64,000 bases of DNA, taken from NCBI RefSeq assembly GCF_000424445.1, contig NZ_KE384187.1, positions 156,356-220,355 on the forward strand, in the 5' to 3' direction. This document shows positions 53,084-60,482 of this stretch, piece after piece. The notes beneath the pieces were generated by a model. The model made no database searches. It saw only the letters and a program-made list of their open reading frames with translations, and had not been told where the DNA came from. This stretch comes from Oribacterium sp. NK2B42. GTDB lineage: Bacteria; Bacillota; Clostridia; Lachnospirales; Lachnospiraceae. The translations under genes and the position numbers were made by a program. The first letter of the stretch is position 1, and the number at the start of each line of letters is the position of its first letter.

Positions 53084-54055
53084 ATGAATCAGAAAACATT
53101 GAAAATAACCTATGGTGCCATGATCGTGGCACTTTTCGGAGTATTGCTGCTTATCAACCGGCACACGGGAGGAATGTTTCATGGGATACTTATGTTCCTT
53201 TTACCCATTCCCATGGTGGCTTACGGTGCAAGGTACGGCTGGAAGGCAGGTCTTGCGGCCTGGGCTGCGTCCCTGTTTATCAGCATTATTGTAAGTACTC
53301 CAGGAGCGGCGGTTAATGCTGCCTGCCAGTCCTTTGTGGGTATGGTTCTGGGAACCTGCATCTACCATAAAAAGGATATGACCAAAACCCTGTTTCTGGT
53401 AATGCTGCTTTGTACTGTCACCGAGCTGCTGGATGCCGTGATCCTGGCTGCCATATCGGGACAGACTCTCAGTATGTATGTGGCTGAGATGCAGCTTGCC
53501 ATGAATGAGTCCATGGAAATGATGACGAAGGTTATGGGAAGCAATCCTCAGACGGAGCAGCAGATGGCACTTATGAAGTCCATGATGAGTGATGATTTTG
53601 TGGCCAGGATGCTCCTTATATCCACGGCGCTTACCGGAGCCATGCAGGGCTTTATCATATATGAAATCAGTCTTCTTATTTTGAGAAGACTTCATATAGC
53701 TGTCCCGAAGCCGAAGCCTGTTGCTGAGTATACACCACCTTTCTGGACTGCATATCTCGGGATATTTGCCTTTGGGCTTTATAATTTTTCATTCGTGAAA
53801 CCCTTTGAAAATGAAATTGTCCAGAGCCTTGCCCAGGTGGCAGGTATAGTAGGAACCCTTTATCTCATGTTCTTCGGAGTTATCGCCATAAGCCTGCTGA
53901 TTCAGGTTTATATCACGAGAGTCAAAGCGGTGGTTGTGATTCTGTCTTTCCTCGCTTTCTTTATGATGCCTCAGATTAACACGATTCTGGGAATCTTCTA
54001 TATATCGGGTCAGCTTCATACGTTTCTTCTAAACAAATTGAACGGAAAGAGGTAG
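53084..54055 (+). CDS. YybS/DUF2232-like membrane protein
   Basis: This is a 323-residue polytopic membrane protein with seven to eight hydrophobic segments. The layout (ILMFLLPIPMVAYGARYGWKAGLAAW early, a Met-rich loop at about 140-175, and a C-terminal GTLYLMFFGVIAISLLIQVY) resembles the DUF2232/YybS family, whose role is unknown (possible carrier or assembly factor). ATG 53084 has a weak GAGAAG upstream; an in-frame upstream ATG adds a basic leader. It is monocistronic; a palindrome follows 8 bases after the stop. Confidence 0.7.
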   Translation: MNQKTLKITYGAMIVALFGVLLLINRHTGGMFHGILMFLLPIPMVAYGARYGWKAGLAAWAASLFISIIVSTPGAAVNAACQSFVGMVLGTCIYHKKDMTKTLFLVMLLCTVTELLDAVILAAISGQTLSMYVAEMQLAMNESMEMMTKVMGSNPQTEQQMALMKSMMSDDFVARMLLISTALTGAMQGFIIYEISLLILRRLHIAVPKPKPVAEYTPPFWTAYLGIFAFGLYNFSFVKPFENEIVQSLAQVAGIVGTLYLMFFGVIAISLLIQVYITRVKAVVVILSFLAFFMMPQINTILGIFYISGQLHTFLLNKLNGKR

Positions 54056-54063
54056 GACAGAGC

Positions 54064-54120
54064 CGGAGGGCGTCCTTTTGAATGCGAGTAGGCTCAACGT
54101 ATTCAAATGGATGCCCTCCG
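54064..54120. repeat. Imperfect palindrome after the YybS-like gene
   Basis: Arms CGGAGGGCGTCCTTTTGAAT.. (54064-54086) and complement (54098-54120) with an 11-base loop; probably terminates transcription or is another REP-type element. Confidence 0.75.
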
Positions 54121-54264
54121 CCTCTTTCCAAACATCTCTTTGATTCTCAAAATAGAGACATAATTGTGATGACTAAATTTGGAGAAAATGTTTCTTATCG
54201 TGAGTATCTGATATATTATATAAGTATGAAAGAATATTCATCCAAAATGAGTGAGGAAAAAGAT

Positions 54265-54846
54265 ATGAATTACAAAGTAATAACCATCAGTCGCGAATAT
54301 GGAACACACGGGCATGTACTGGCTGAAAAACTCAGCAAGAAACTTGGGCTCCCGTACTACGATAAGGACTTTGTGCGACAGACGGTCAGAGAAAGCGGGA
54401 TTGAGAAGGACGTTATAGATGAAGAGGGAGAGCAGTATACTCCCGCTGCCAGATTTATAGAAATGGTTTCACCGGCATCGCTTACTTCCACTCATGATGA
54501 GATATTTAAGGCTCAAAGCAGAGTGGTTCTGGAGCTGTCACAAAATCCATGTATAATTGTAGGAAGATGTGCCAATTATGTTCTTAAGGAAGCCGGCATT
54601 GAATCCTTTGATATTTTTCTTGCAGCTTCAGAGGAATGGCGTATGGAACATGCCATGGATGCAGAAAAAATAAAGAAGCCTGTGACCAAAGAGTTTATCA
54701 GGAAGCAGGATGCTGAACGCCGCAGATATTACAAGACCTACACCGGTCAGAACATGGGAAATGCGGATAATTATTCATTATGCATAGATGTGAGCAAGAT
54801 TGACATGGATAAATGTGTAGATATTATTTGTGAACTTTTGAAGTAA
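54265..54846 (+). CDS. Cytidylate-kinase-like family protein
   Basis: This is a 193-residue P-loop-like kinase of the cytidylate-kinase-like family (Cytidylate_kin2). The front ITISREYGTHGHVLAEKLSK replaces the Walker A of true Cmk, and PYYDKDFV, CIIVGRCANYVL and RKQDAERRRYYKTYTG (lid arginines) follow, as in the family. The substrate is not established for these proteins. ATG 54265 has GAGG 9 bases upstream; two upstream in-frame ATGs lack this. It is followed by a terminator, then argC. Confidence 0.8.
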   Translation: MNYKVITISREYGTHGHVLAEKLSKKLGLPYYDKDFVRQTVRESGIEKDVIDEEGEQYTPAARFIEMVSPASLTSTHDEIFKAQSRVVLELSQNPCIIVGRCANYVLKEAGIESFDIFLAASEEWRMEHAMDAEKIKKPVTKEFIRKQDAERRRYYKTYTGQNMGNADNYSLCIDVSKIDMDKCVDIICELLK

Positions 54847-54870
54847 TTATTCAGAACCTGTGTTATAATA

Positions 54871-54911
54871 CCCGTATTCTTGCATAAAAATGCTGGAATG
54901 CGGGCGTTTTT
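54871..54911 (+). terminator. Terminator/attenuator between kinase-like gene and argC
   Basis: CCCGTATTC/GAATGCGGG stem then CGTTTTTG. An extended -10 box (TGTTATAAT, 54861-54869) lies just before, so this may be argC's own leader. Confidence 0.55.
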
Positions 54912-54940
54912 GTATAAATATCAATTTAAGGAGAGAAATG

Positions 54941-55873
54941 ATGAAGACAAAGGTATATATTGACGGACAAAGCGGAACCACAGGACTGCAGATATATGAT
55001 CGCATCGGCTCGAGAGAAGATCTGGAACTTCTCAGAATCCCTGAGGATAAGCGTCATGACCTTGAGGAACGTAAGAAGTATATTAACAGCGCGGACATCG
55101 TTTTTCTCTGTCTTCCTGATGATGGCGCAAGAGAAGCGGTTTCTCTCATTGACAATGATAATGTAAGAGTCATAGATGCATCCACTGCCCACAGAACCAA
55201 CGACGACTGGGTGTATGGATATCCCGAGCTTTCAAAGGAGCAGAGAGAAAAGATCAGTAACGGAAAGCGTATAGCAAATCCGGGCTGCCATGCCACAGGT
55301 CTCATTTCAGTTACAGCTCCGCTTGTTCGTATGGGGATCCTGCCGAAGGATTATCCTCTCACCTGTTACTCCCTTACGGGATATTCAGGCGGAGGAAAGA
55401 GCATGATAAAGGATTATGAAGCAGAGAACAGACCTGAGGTGCTCAGTTCTCCCGGAATCTACGGACTTACATTGAAGCATAAGCATATTCCGGAGATGCA
55501 GAAGGTTACGGGACTTACCTATGCGCCTGTATTTATGCCGGTGGTAGATGACTACTATAAGGGAATGGCAACCACCATCATGCTTCAGAACAGACTGCTT
55601 CCCGGAAATCCTTCAGCAAAGGACATTTGTGAAAAGCTTGCTGAGTACTATAAGGATGAGCATTTCGTATCAGTGGTTCCTTTCGGAGAGAATGACAGCA
55701 AGCTTTATGCGAACAAGCTTGCGGGAACCAACAGGCTTGAGATCGTAGTCTGCGGATATGAGGATCAGACCTCCGTCACAGCTCTTTTCGATAACCTCGG
55801 AAAGGGTGCCAGCGGCGCCGCAGTACAGAACATGAACATAATGCTGGGACTTCCTGAAGACACAGGACTTTAA
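54941..55873 (+). CDS. argC: N-acetyl-gamma-glutamyl-phosphate reductase (type 2)
   Basis: This is a 310-residue dehydrogenase of arginine synthesis that reduces N-acetylglutamyl phosphate to the semialdehyde with NADPH. Short type-2 ArgC features: GQSGTTGLQIYDRI near the front, FLCLPDDGAREAV, and the active cysteine in NPGCHATG (near residue 115), then KHKHIPEM. Two adjacent ATGs (54938, 54941) share the ribosome site AAGGAG; spacing favours 54941. No other arg gene is beside it, so it is a lone gene here. Palindrome copy 9 follows 5 bases after the stop. Confidence 0.9.
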   Translation: MKTKVYIDGQSGTTGLQIYDRIGSREDLELLRIPEDKRHDLEERKKYINSADIVFLCLPDDGAREAVSLIDNDNVRVIDASTAHRTNDDWVYGYPELSKEQREKISNGKRIANPGCHATGLISVTAPLVRMGILPKDYPLTCYSLTGYSGGGKSMIKDYEAENRPEVLSSPGIYGLTLKHKHIPEMQKVTGLTYAPVFMPVVDDYYKGMATTIMLQNRLLPGNPSAKDICEKLAEYYKDEHFVSVVPFGENDSKLYANKLAGTNRLEIVVCGYEDQTSVTALFDNLGKGASGAAVQNMNIMLGLPEDTGL

Positions 55874-55878
55874 GATTT

Positions 55879-55920
55879 CCACCGGGGACGGTTCTCGCCG
55901 GCGAGAACCGTCCCCGGTGG
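55879..55920. repeat. REP-type palindrome, copy 9 (42 bp)
   Basis: Perfect palindrome directly after argC. It lies 13 kb away from the main group. Confidence 0.95.
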
Positions 55921-56150
55921 GTAGTGGATTAAAAAGACTGAAAAATGATAAATCATAACCGGAGCGATTGAACGAAAAATGTGATATCACTGCCGGTTAT
56001 ATTTGTTTGATGAAATCAATATAGGACATTGGAATAAAAAGGTGCGACAACAGGAGGATAACAGTATATAATTGAAGCATGTGTGTATCTGTGTTTCGTG
56101 GTCCGGAGGATATCATCGGAGTTAAAACCGGACAGGGGATGCGGATTTAG

Positions 56151-56237
56151 GGAGCCGGATGCAGCTGCATTTATATGTCAGAGATAAACGGCGAAATACA
56201 TATGTTTAGAGATGAGACTATTTTTCGGAGGAAATAA
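56151..56237 (+). promoter_or_regulatory. MSEING leader element upstream of ilvD
   Basis: GGAGCCGGAT then, from 56175, ATGTCAGAGATAAACGGCGA. The short frame (56175-56237, 20 codons, [20 protein letters not shown]) stops 2 bases before ilvD, and its last codons form the ilvD ribosome site (CGGAGGAAA). The rest of the 366-base spacer after argC shows no other gene. Confidence 0.7.
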
Positions 56238-56239
56238 TT

Positions 56240-57886
56240 ATGCGCAGTGATTTAGTAAAGCAGGGTATCGAGCACACCCCGCATCGTTCACTTTTAAAGG
56301 CTGACGGACTTACAGACGAACAGATGAAACGACCGCTTATAGGTGTTGTAAATTCATTTACCGAGGTTGTTCCGGGTCATGAGCATTTGCAGCAGATCGC
56401 AAGAGCTGTAAAGGACGGAGTTCTCATGGCAGGAGGCACTCCCCTTGAGTTCAATACGATAGCGGTTTGTGACGGAATCGCCATGGGACATGACGGAATG
56501 CATTTCTCACTTTCTTCACGTGAGCTTATTACAGACACCATCGAGTGTATGGCAACAGGTCATGCTCTTGACGCTCTCGTGTTCATTCCGAACTGTGACA
56601 AGATCGTTCCGGGAATGCTTCTCGCGGCTCTTCGTCTCAATCTTCCCTGCGTATTTGTTTCCGGAGGACCGATGTTATCACTTCATCAGAAAGACCTGAA
56701 TACTGCTTTTGAGGCAGTAGGTGCTTATAAGGCAGGACTTATGGATGAGGCAGGAGTTATGGATGTTGAGAATACCTGCTGTCCTACCTGCGGCTCCTGC
56801 TCAGGAATGTTTACAGCCAACTCCATGAACTCTCTTTGCGAGGTTCTGGGTATGGCGCTTCCGGGCAACGGTACCATTCCTGCGGTATATTCCGAGAGAA
56901 TCCGTCTTGCCAAGACAGCCGGAATGCAGGTGATGAAGGTTCTGGAACAGAATCTGAGACCAAGAGATATCATAAAGGCGGAGACCATCGAGAATGCTCT
57001 CACAGTTGATATGGCTCTCGGATGCTCCACAAATACATCACTTCACCTTATGGCGGTTGCACATGAGGCAGGTTTCCCCTTTGATCTTCACAAGATCAAT
57101 GAGATTTCCGATAAAACTCCTAACCTCTGTCACCTTGCTCCTGCGGGACACCATCATATGCAGGATCTCATGGAGGCAGGCGGTATCTATGCGGTTATCC
57201 ATTCACTGGATGAGCACGGACTTATCAACAGAGACTGCATGACTGTTCTCGGAAAGACCATCGGTGAGGTTACTAAGGATGCTGTGAACAGAAATACTGA
57301 CGTCATCAGACCCTTCGACGATCCGTACCTTAAGGAAGGCGGACTTGCAGTGCTTTACGGAAATCTGGCACCAAACGGCTCCATCGTTAAGCGTTCCGCA
57401 GTTGCACCTGAGATGATGGTCAATGAGTGCACAGCGAGAGTATTCAACTCCGAGGAAGAGGCCATCGGCGCTATCTACGGCGGAAAGATCAAGGCGGGAG
57501 ACTGCGTGGTTATCCGTTATGAGGGACCTGCAGGCGGCCCCGGCATGAGAGAAATGCTCAGCCCCACATCAGCCATCGCAGGTATGAAGCTTGATACTAC
57601 CGTTGCTCTTGTAACTGACGGTCGTTTCTCAGGTGCATCCCGTGGTGCAGCCATCGGACACGTTTCACCCGAGGCTCAGGCAGGCGGACCTATCGCTTAT
57701 GTTAAGGATGGAGACAAGATAAAGATCGATATCCCGAACTACTCCATTGAGCTTCTGGTTTCCGACGAAGAGATGGAAGAGCGCAAGAAGACCATGCAGA
57801 TACGCGAGCAGAGAAACCTTACAGGTTATCTCAGGAAGTATGCTAAGCTGGTACACTCCGCTGATACGGGCGCGATTGTGGAATAA
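56240..57886 (+). CDS. ilvD: Dihydroxy-acid dehydratase
   Basis: This is a 548-residue Fe-S dehydratase of valine and isoleucine synthesis, acting on dihydroxy acids. Conserved blocks are seen throughout: [43 protein letters not shown], the cysteines in [20 protein letters not shown], and the C-terminal [22 protein letters not shown]. The length is as expected (about 550). Start ATG 56240 has CGGAGG 8 bases upstream, part of the MSEING leader frame. No other ilv gene adjoins, and no T-box was found in its leader. Confidence 0.95.
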   Translation: MRSDLVKQGIEHTPHRSLLKADGLTDEQMKRPLIGVVNSFTEVVPGHEHLQQIARAVKDGVLMAGGTPLEFNTIAVCDGIAMGHDGMHFSLSSRELITDTIECMATGHALDALVFIPNCDKIVPGMLLAALRLNLPCVFVSGGPMLSLHQKDLNTAFEAVGAYKAGLMDEAGVMDVENTCCPTCGSCSGMFTANSMNSLCEVLGMALPGNGTIPAVYSERIRLAKTAGMQVMKVLEQNLRPRDIIKAETIENALTVDMALGCSTNTSLHLMAVAHEAGFPFDLHKINEISDKTPNLCHLAPAGHHHMQDLMEAGGIYAVIHSLDEHGLINRDCMTVLGKTIGEVTKDAVNRNTDVIRPFDDPYLKEGGLAVLYGNLAPNGSIVKRSAVAPEMMVNECTARVFNSEEEAIGAIYGGKIKAGDCVVIRYEGPAGGPGMREMLSPTSAIAGMKLDTTVALVTDGRFSGASRGAAIGHVSPEAQAGGPIAYVKDGDKIKIDIPNYSIELLVSDEEMEERKKTMQIREQRNLTGYLRKYAKLVHSADTGAIVE

Positions 57887-57898
57887 TGATGCGATTTT

Positions 57899-57928
57899 AC
57901 TCTCCGGGTGTTCCCGGGGAGTATTTTT
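57899..57928 (+). terminator. Terminator after ilvD
   Basis: ACTCTCCGGG/CCCGGGGAGT with a TGTT loop, then ATTTTTG. Confidence 0.75.
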
Positions 57929-58013
57929 GTGAAGGTGTCACTAGCACCGAATATAATTGACATTTCCGTTTTCATGCAATAAACTAAGACTAAGGAATGG
58001 GTTTTCACCGCAC

Positions 58014-58538
58014 TTACTGTTGCGGCCTGCTCGTTTCTTTTTTTAGTGCTAAAATATCGTATAGGTATTTCTTCCCATTTCTGGCATGATTGATTAGCAA
58101 TCTGGCTCCATAAATGTTATAACGCACCAAAATGTCATCATTATAAACGGGAATCCCAAAACGAACATCATATCTGTACCATCCGTTTTGTGCATCTTTA
58201 TTATGCTTTTCTTTTGTGTTTTCCTGAAATTTCCGGTTGGTAGCTATATTGATGAGTTCAGGGATTGCTGTTGCGGCATTTGCTTTAGCCTTAGCGTTTG
58301 CTCCGTGTAAACTTTTCCTGCTTTCTGAACCGGTATATTCCTCAGGAAGCTCGTTGCCAATGTAGATTTTTTCTGCGAATTCACTTATTTCATAACAATC
58401 ACCGACATATCCTTTAAGGTATTCCTTTATATCTTCCCAGTTCATGCTACGTTTGCCTTTAAATCTAATGTCATTGATGAATACAATCTTTTTGTTGTTT
58501 TCGTCAGTAATAATACTTATGTTTCTGTTTTTTATCAT
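58014..58538 (-). CDS. BECR-like (LPD/PBECR-type) accessory protein
   Basis: This is a 174-residue protein. The C-terminal half (NGWYRYDVRFGIPVYNDDIL, ARLLINHARNGKKYLYDILA, LKKETSRP) matches the conserved end of a domain I know from phage minor-head and large polyvalent proteins of Firmicutes, predicted to have a barnase/EndoU/colicin-like (BECR) nuclease fold. In the N-terminal half, IVFINDIRFKGKRSMNWEDI and VGDCYEISEFAEKIYIG also match that type. Usually it is part of a much longer protein; here it stands alone. No good ribosome site is seen before ATG 58538. It may be a freed toxin domain or a remnant. Confidence 0.5.
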   Translation of the reverse strand: MIKNRNISIITDENNKKIVFINDIRFKGKRSMNWEDIKEYLKGYVGDCYEISEFAEKIYIGNELPEEYTGSESRKSLHGANAKAKANAATAIPELINIATNRKFQENTKEKHNKDAQNGWYRYDVRFGIPVYNDDILVRYNIYGARLLINHARNGKKYLYDILALKKETSRPQQ

Positions 58539-58807
58539 TGGGCATGAGGTTATATATACAACTACATTCTTATGGTATTATGGAATATAATTTATCACAG
58601 AATGTGAAGAGATTCTTTGAAACATGGTTGAATGATTATGTATAAGAGATGATATCAGAGATTGGCTGATTTGCATATGGTCTAAATTTCGACTATATAA
58701 TTTGGTATCATTTCTGCATTAGTGTTAATAATTGATCCTTAGAATGGTTGGAATGTAAAAATCATGTAAGTAGTGATAATAAGTTTTTGAGGAGGTACTA
58801 CGCAGTT

Positions 58808-59062
58808 ATGGCACGGTTAAATGTGTATATTGATGATGATGTGAAGCAAAAAGCCGAAATAGCTTGTGATGCTCTTGGCTTAACAATGACAGAAGCAATA
58901 AATCTATATCTTGTAAAGCTTGGAAATGAAATGAGAATTCCTTTTGAGGTTTCAGTAGATCCATTCTACAGTCCAGAGAACCAGAGAGTACTTGAAAGAT
59001 CTATTCAACAACTAAATGCTGGTAAAGGAACGGTTCATGATCTGATTGATAAGAATTATTAA
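58808..59062 (+). CDS. RelB/DinJ-family antitoxin, orphan
   Basis: This is an 84-residue antitoxin: a ribbon-helix-helix front (ARLNVYIDDDVKQKAEIACD and GLTMTEAINLYLVKLGN) and a C-terminal toxin-binding tail (IPFEVSVDPFYSPENQRVLE, then HDLIDKNY). The family normally precedes a RelE/YafQ toxin gene, but here a terminator follows 7 bases after the stop and the next gene is convergent. It is thus an orphan, possibly an anti-addiction remnant. GAGGAGG lies 14 bases before ATG 58808. The 269-base spacer before it shows only A/T-rich DNA with a TATATAAT box near 58694. Confidence 0.75.
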   Translation: MARLNVYIDDDVKQKAEIACDALGLTMTEAINLYLVKLGNEMRIPFEVSVDPFYSPENQRVLERSIQQLNAGKGTVHDLIDKNY

Positions 59063-59068
59063 TATATA

Positions 59069-59115
59069 ATTAAACACCGGAATCGTGTAAGTGTTACATG
59101 ATTCCGGTGTTTAAT
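59069..59115. terminator. Bidirectional terminator
   Basis: A 16-bp perfect stem (ATTAAACACCGGAATC/complement) between the convergent genes. Confidence 0.8.
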
Positions 59116-60071
59116 TAATATCCTTTTTTGTGATCTACTTTACTTTTCATGGAGGCGATGTCGCCGGCAAGGTACTTTTCTAAATTCTCTCCGGTGATTT
59201 TTACGATGTTATCGAAGGTTTTCTGGAGGTAGAACTGGCCGGCGATGTGCGGGGTGATGATACATCTCGGAGCATCCCATAGGGGATCTGTTGCAGGGAG
59301 GGGTTCAGGCTCTGTTACATCAAGGGCTGCGCCTCCGATGATACCGTTACAGAGGGCTTCATTCAGGGACTTTCCGTCCACTGCATTGCCGCGGCCCGCA
59401 TTGATAAGGAAAGCTGTCGGCTTCATAAGTTTGAGACGATCAGCATTTATGATATGAACATTTTCTGCTGTTCCAGGAAGCACCATGGCAACGTAGTCCG
59501 CTCTCGGAAGGAGATTATCAAGGTGCTCGATAGTGGTGAGCTCATCAACAAATTCGGGCTTGTCACTATGCTGATGTTTTGTGACGCCGATCACATAGCT
59601 TCCCAGAGCATGCATCTTCTTAGCATAATGCTTACCTATAGAGCCAAGTCCCAACACCAGAGTTACCGAATCCTCGATGGAAACCACCTTGCCCTCCGGT
59701 TTCCACTCTTTGTTGACCTGATTCCTCATATAAAGGTCTTCCTTACGTGCCAGCATAAAGCAAACCGAAACCATCCACTCAGAAACCGTAGTGTCATAAG
59801 CACCTGAAGCACTGGTCAGTAGTGTATCCGGAGAAAGTATTCCCTCCTTACAGTAATTATCAACTCCCGCAGAATTGGTCTGGAGCCATTTAAGCTTAGG
59901 AGCCTTTGCTACAACTGCCGGAGAAACATTACCCAGGATGATATCTACATCCTGCACATCCGCTTCCTCCACAATCTCCTTCGCTTTATAAACAATCTCA
60001 TGCCCCTTTGCCTTACTCTCAATATACTTTCTGTCCTCGTCACTAAAAGGCATAGCCCCTAAAATCTTCAT
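59115..60071 (-). CDS. D-2-hydroxyacid dehydrogenase
   Basis: This is a 318-residue NAD(P)-dependent dehydrogenase of the D-isomer-specific 2-hydroxyacid family. The nucleotide site (TLVLGLGSIGKHYAKKM) and the catalytic set are present: Arg in INAGRGNAVD, Glu in DVTEPEPLP and His in ITPHIAGQF. The substrate is a small 2-keto or 2-hydroxy acid, not defined by sequence. The start has AGGAGG 9 bases upstream. It stands alone on the minus strand; a large palindrome lies between it and the flavin reductase gene. Confidence 0.88.
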   Translation of the reverse strand: MKILGAMPFSDEDRKYIESKAKGHEIVYKAKEIVEEADVQDVDIILGNVSPAVVAKAPKLKWLQTNSAGVDNYCKEGILSPDTLLTSASGAYDTTVSEWMVSVCFMLARKEDLYMRNQVNKEWKPEGKVVSIEDSVTLVLGLGSIGKHYAKKMHALGSYVIGVTKHQHSDKPEFVDELTTIEHLDNLLPRADYVAMVLPGTAENVHIINADRLKLMKPTAFLINAGRGNAVDGKSLNEALCNGIIGGAALDVTEPEPLPATDPLWDAPRCIITPHIAGQFYLQKTFDNIVKITGENLEKYLAGDIASMKSKVDHKKGY

Positions 60072-60286
60072 CCGAACACCCTCCTGTCATGAAATAGCAT
60101 TTTCAGTCTCCATTGATTTTACCATATATTCCTCACTAAATAGCACCTATAAATTTTGTTTCCCCCACAAAAATCGCGAAGGTTCTGAGTTCATATAATT
60201 GCTCGATTGTTGTAGAAAAGCTATGCTGATGCCGCTAGCCGGCGAGGCTGTTTCGGTTAAAACAAAATCTGATTTAAGTTCCGGTT

Positions 60287-60478
60287 ACCGATACGTGAAG
60301 AAAATGCAAGGGATGGGTGGCAAGGCTTGCGAGTTGAAAGAACACCCCCGGGGATATGTCCGATCAGAATGCACATACCTGTGCATACTGGGCGGACATA
60401 TCCCCGGGGGTGTCCTTTCAATCTCGTGGGCCGCCACGCGTCCCTTGCATTTTCTGGCCCATTTCAAAACCTATCGGT
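60287..60478. repeat. Large compound palindrome (about 190 bp)
   Basis: Outer arms ACCGATA (60287) and TATCGGT (60472); then AAAATGCAAGGGA/complement; GTGGC/GCCAC; and an inner arm ACACCCCCGGGGATATGTCC with its complement (60342-60413); the centre carries TGCACA/TGTGCA. It fills most of the 411-base spacer beyond the 3' end of the flavin reductase gene. It may be a MITE or a structured RNA. Confidence 0.75.
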
Positions 60479-60482
60479 CTCA

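Noticed and set aside
56040-56239. T-box or BCAA attenuator before ilvD
   Set aside because: No T-box sequence, no run of Leu/Ile/Val codons and no terminator hairpin were seen.
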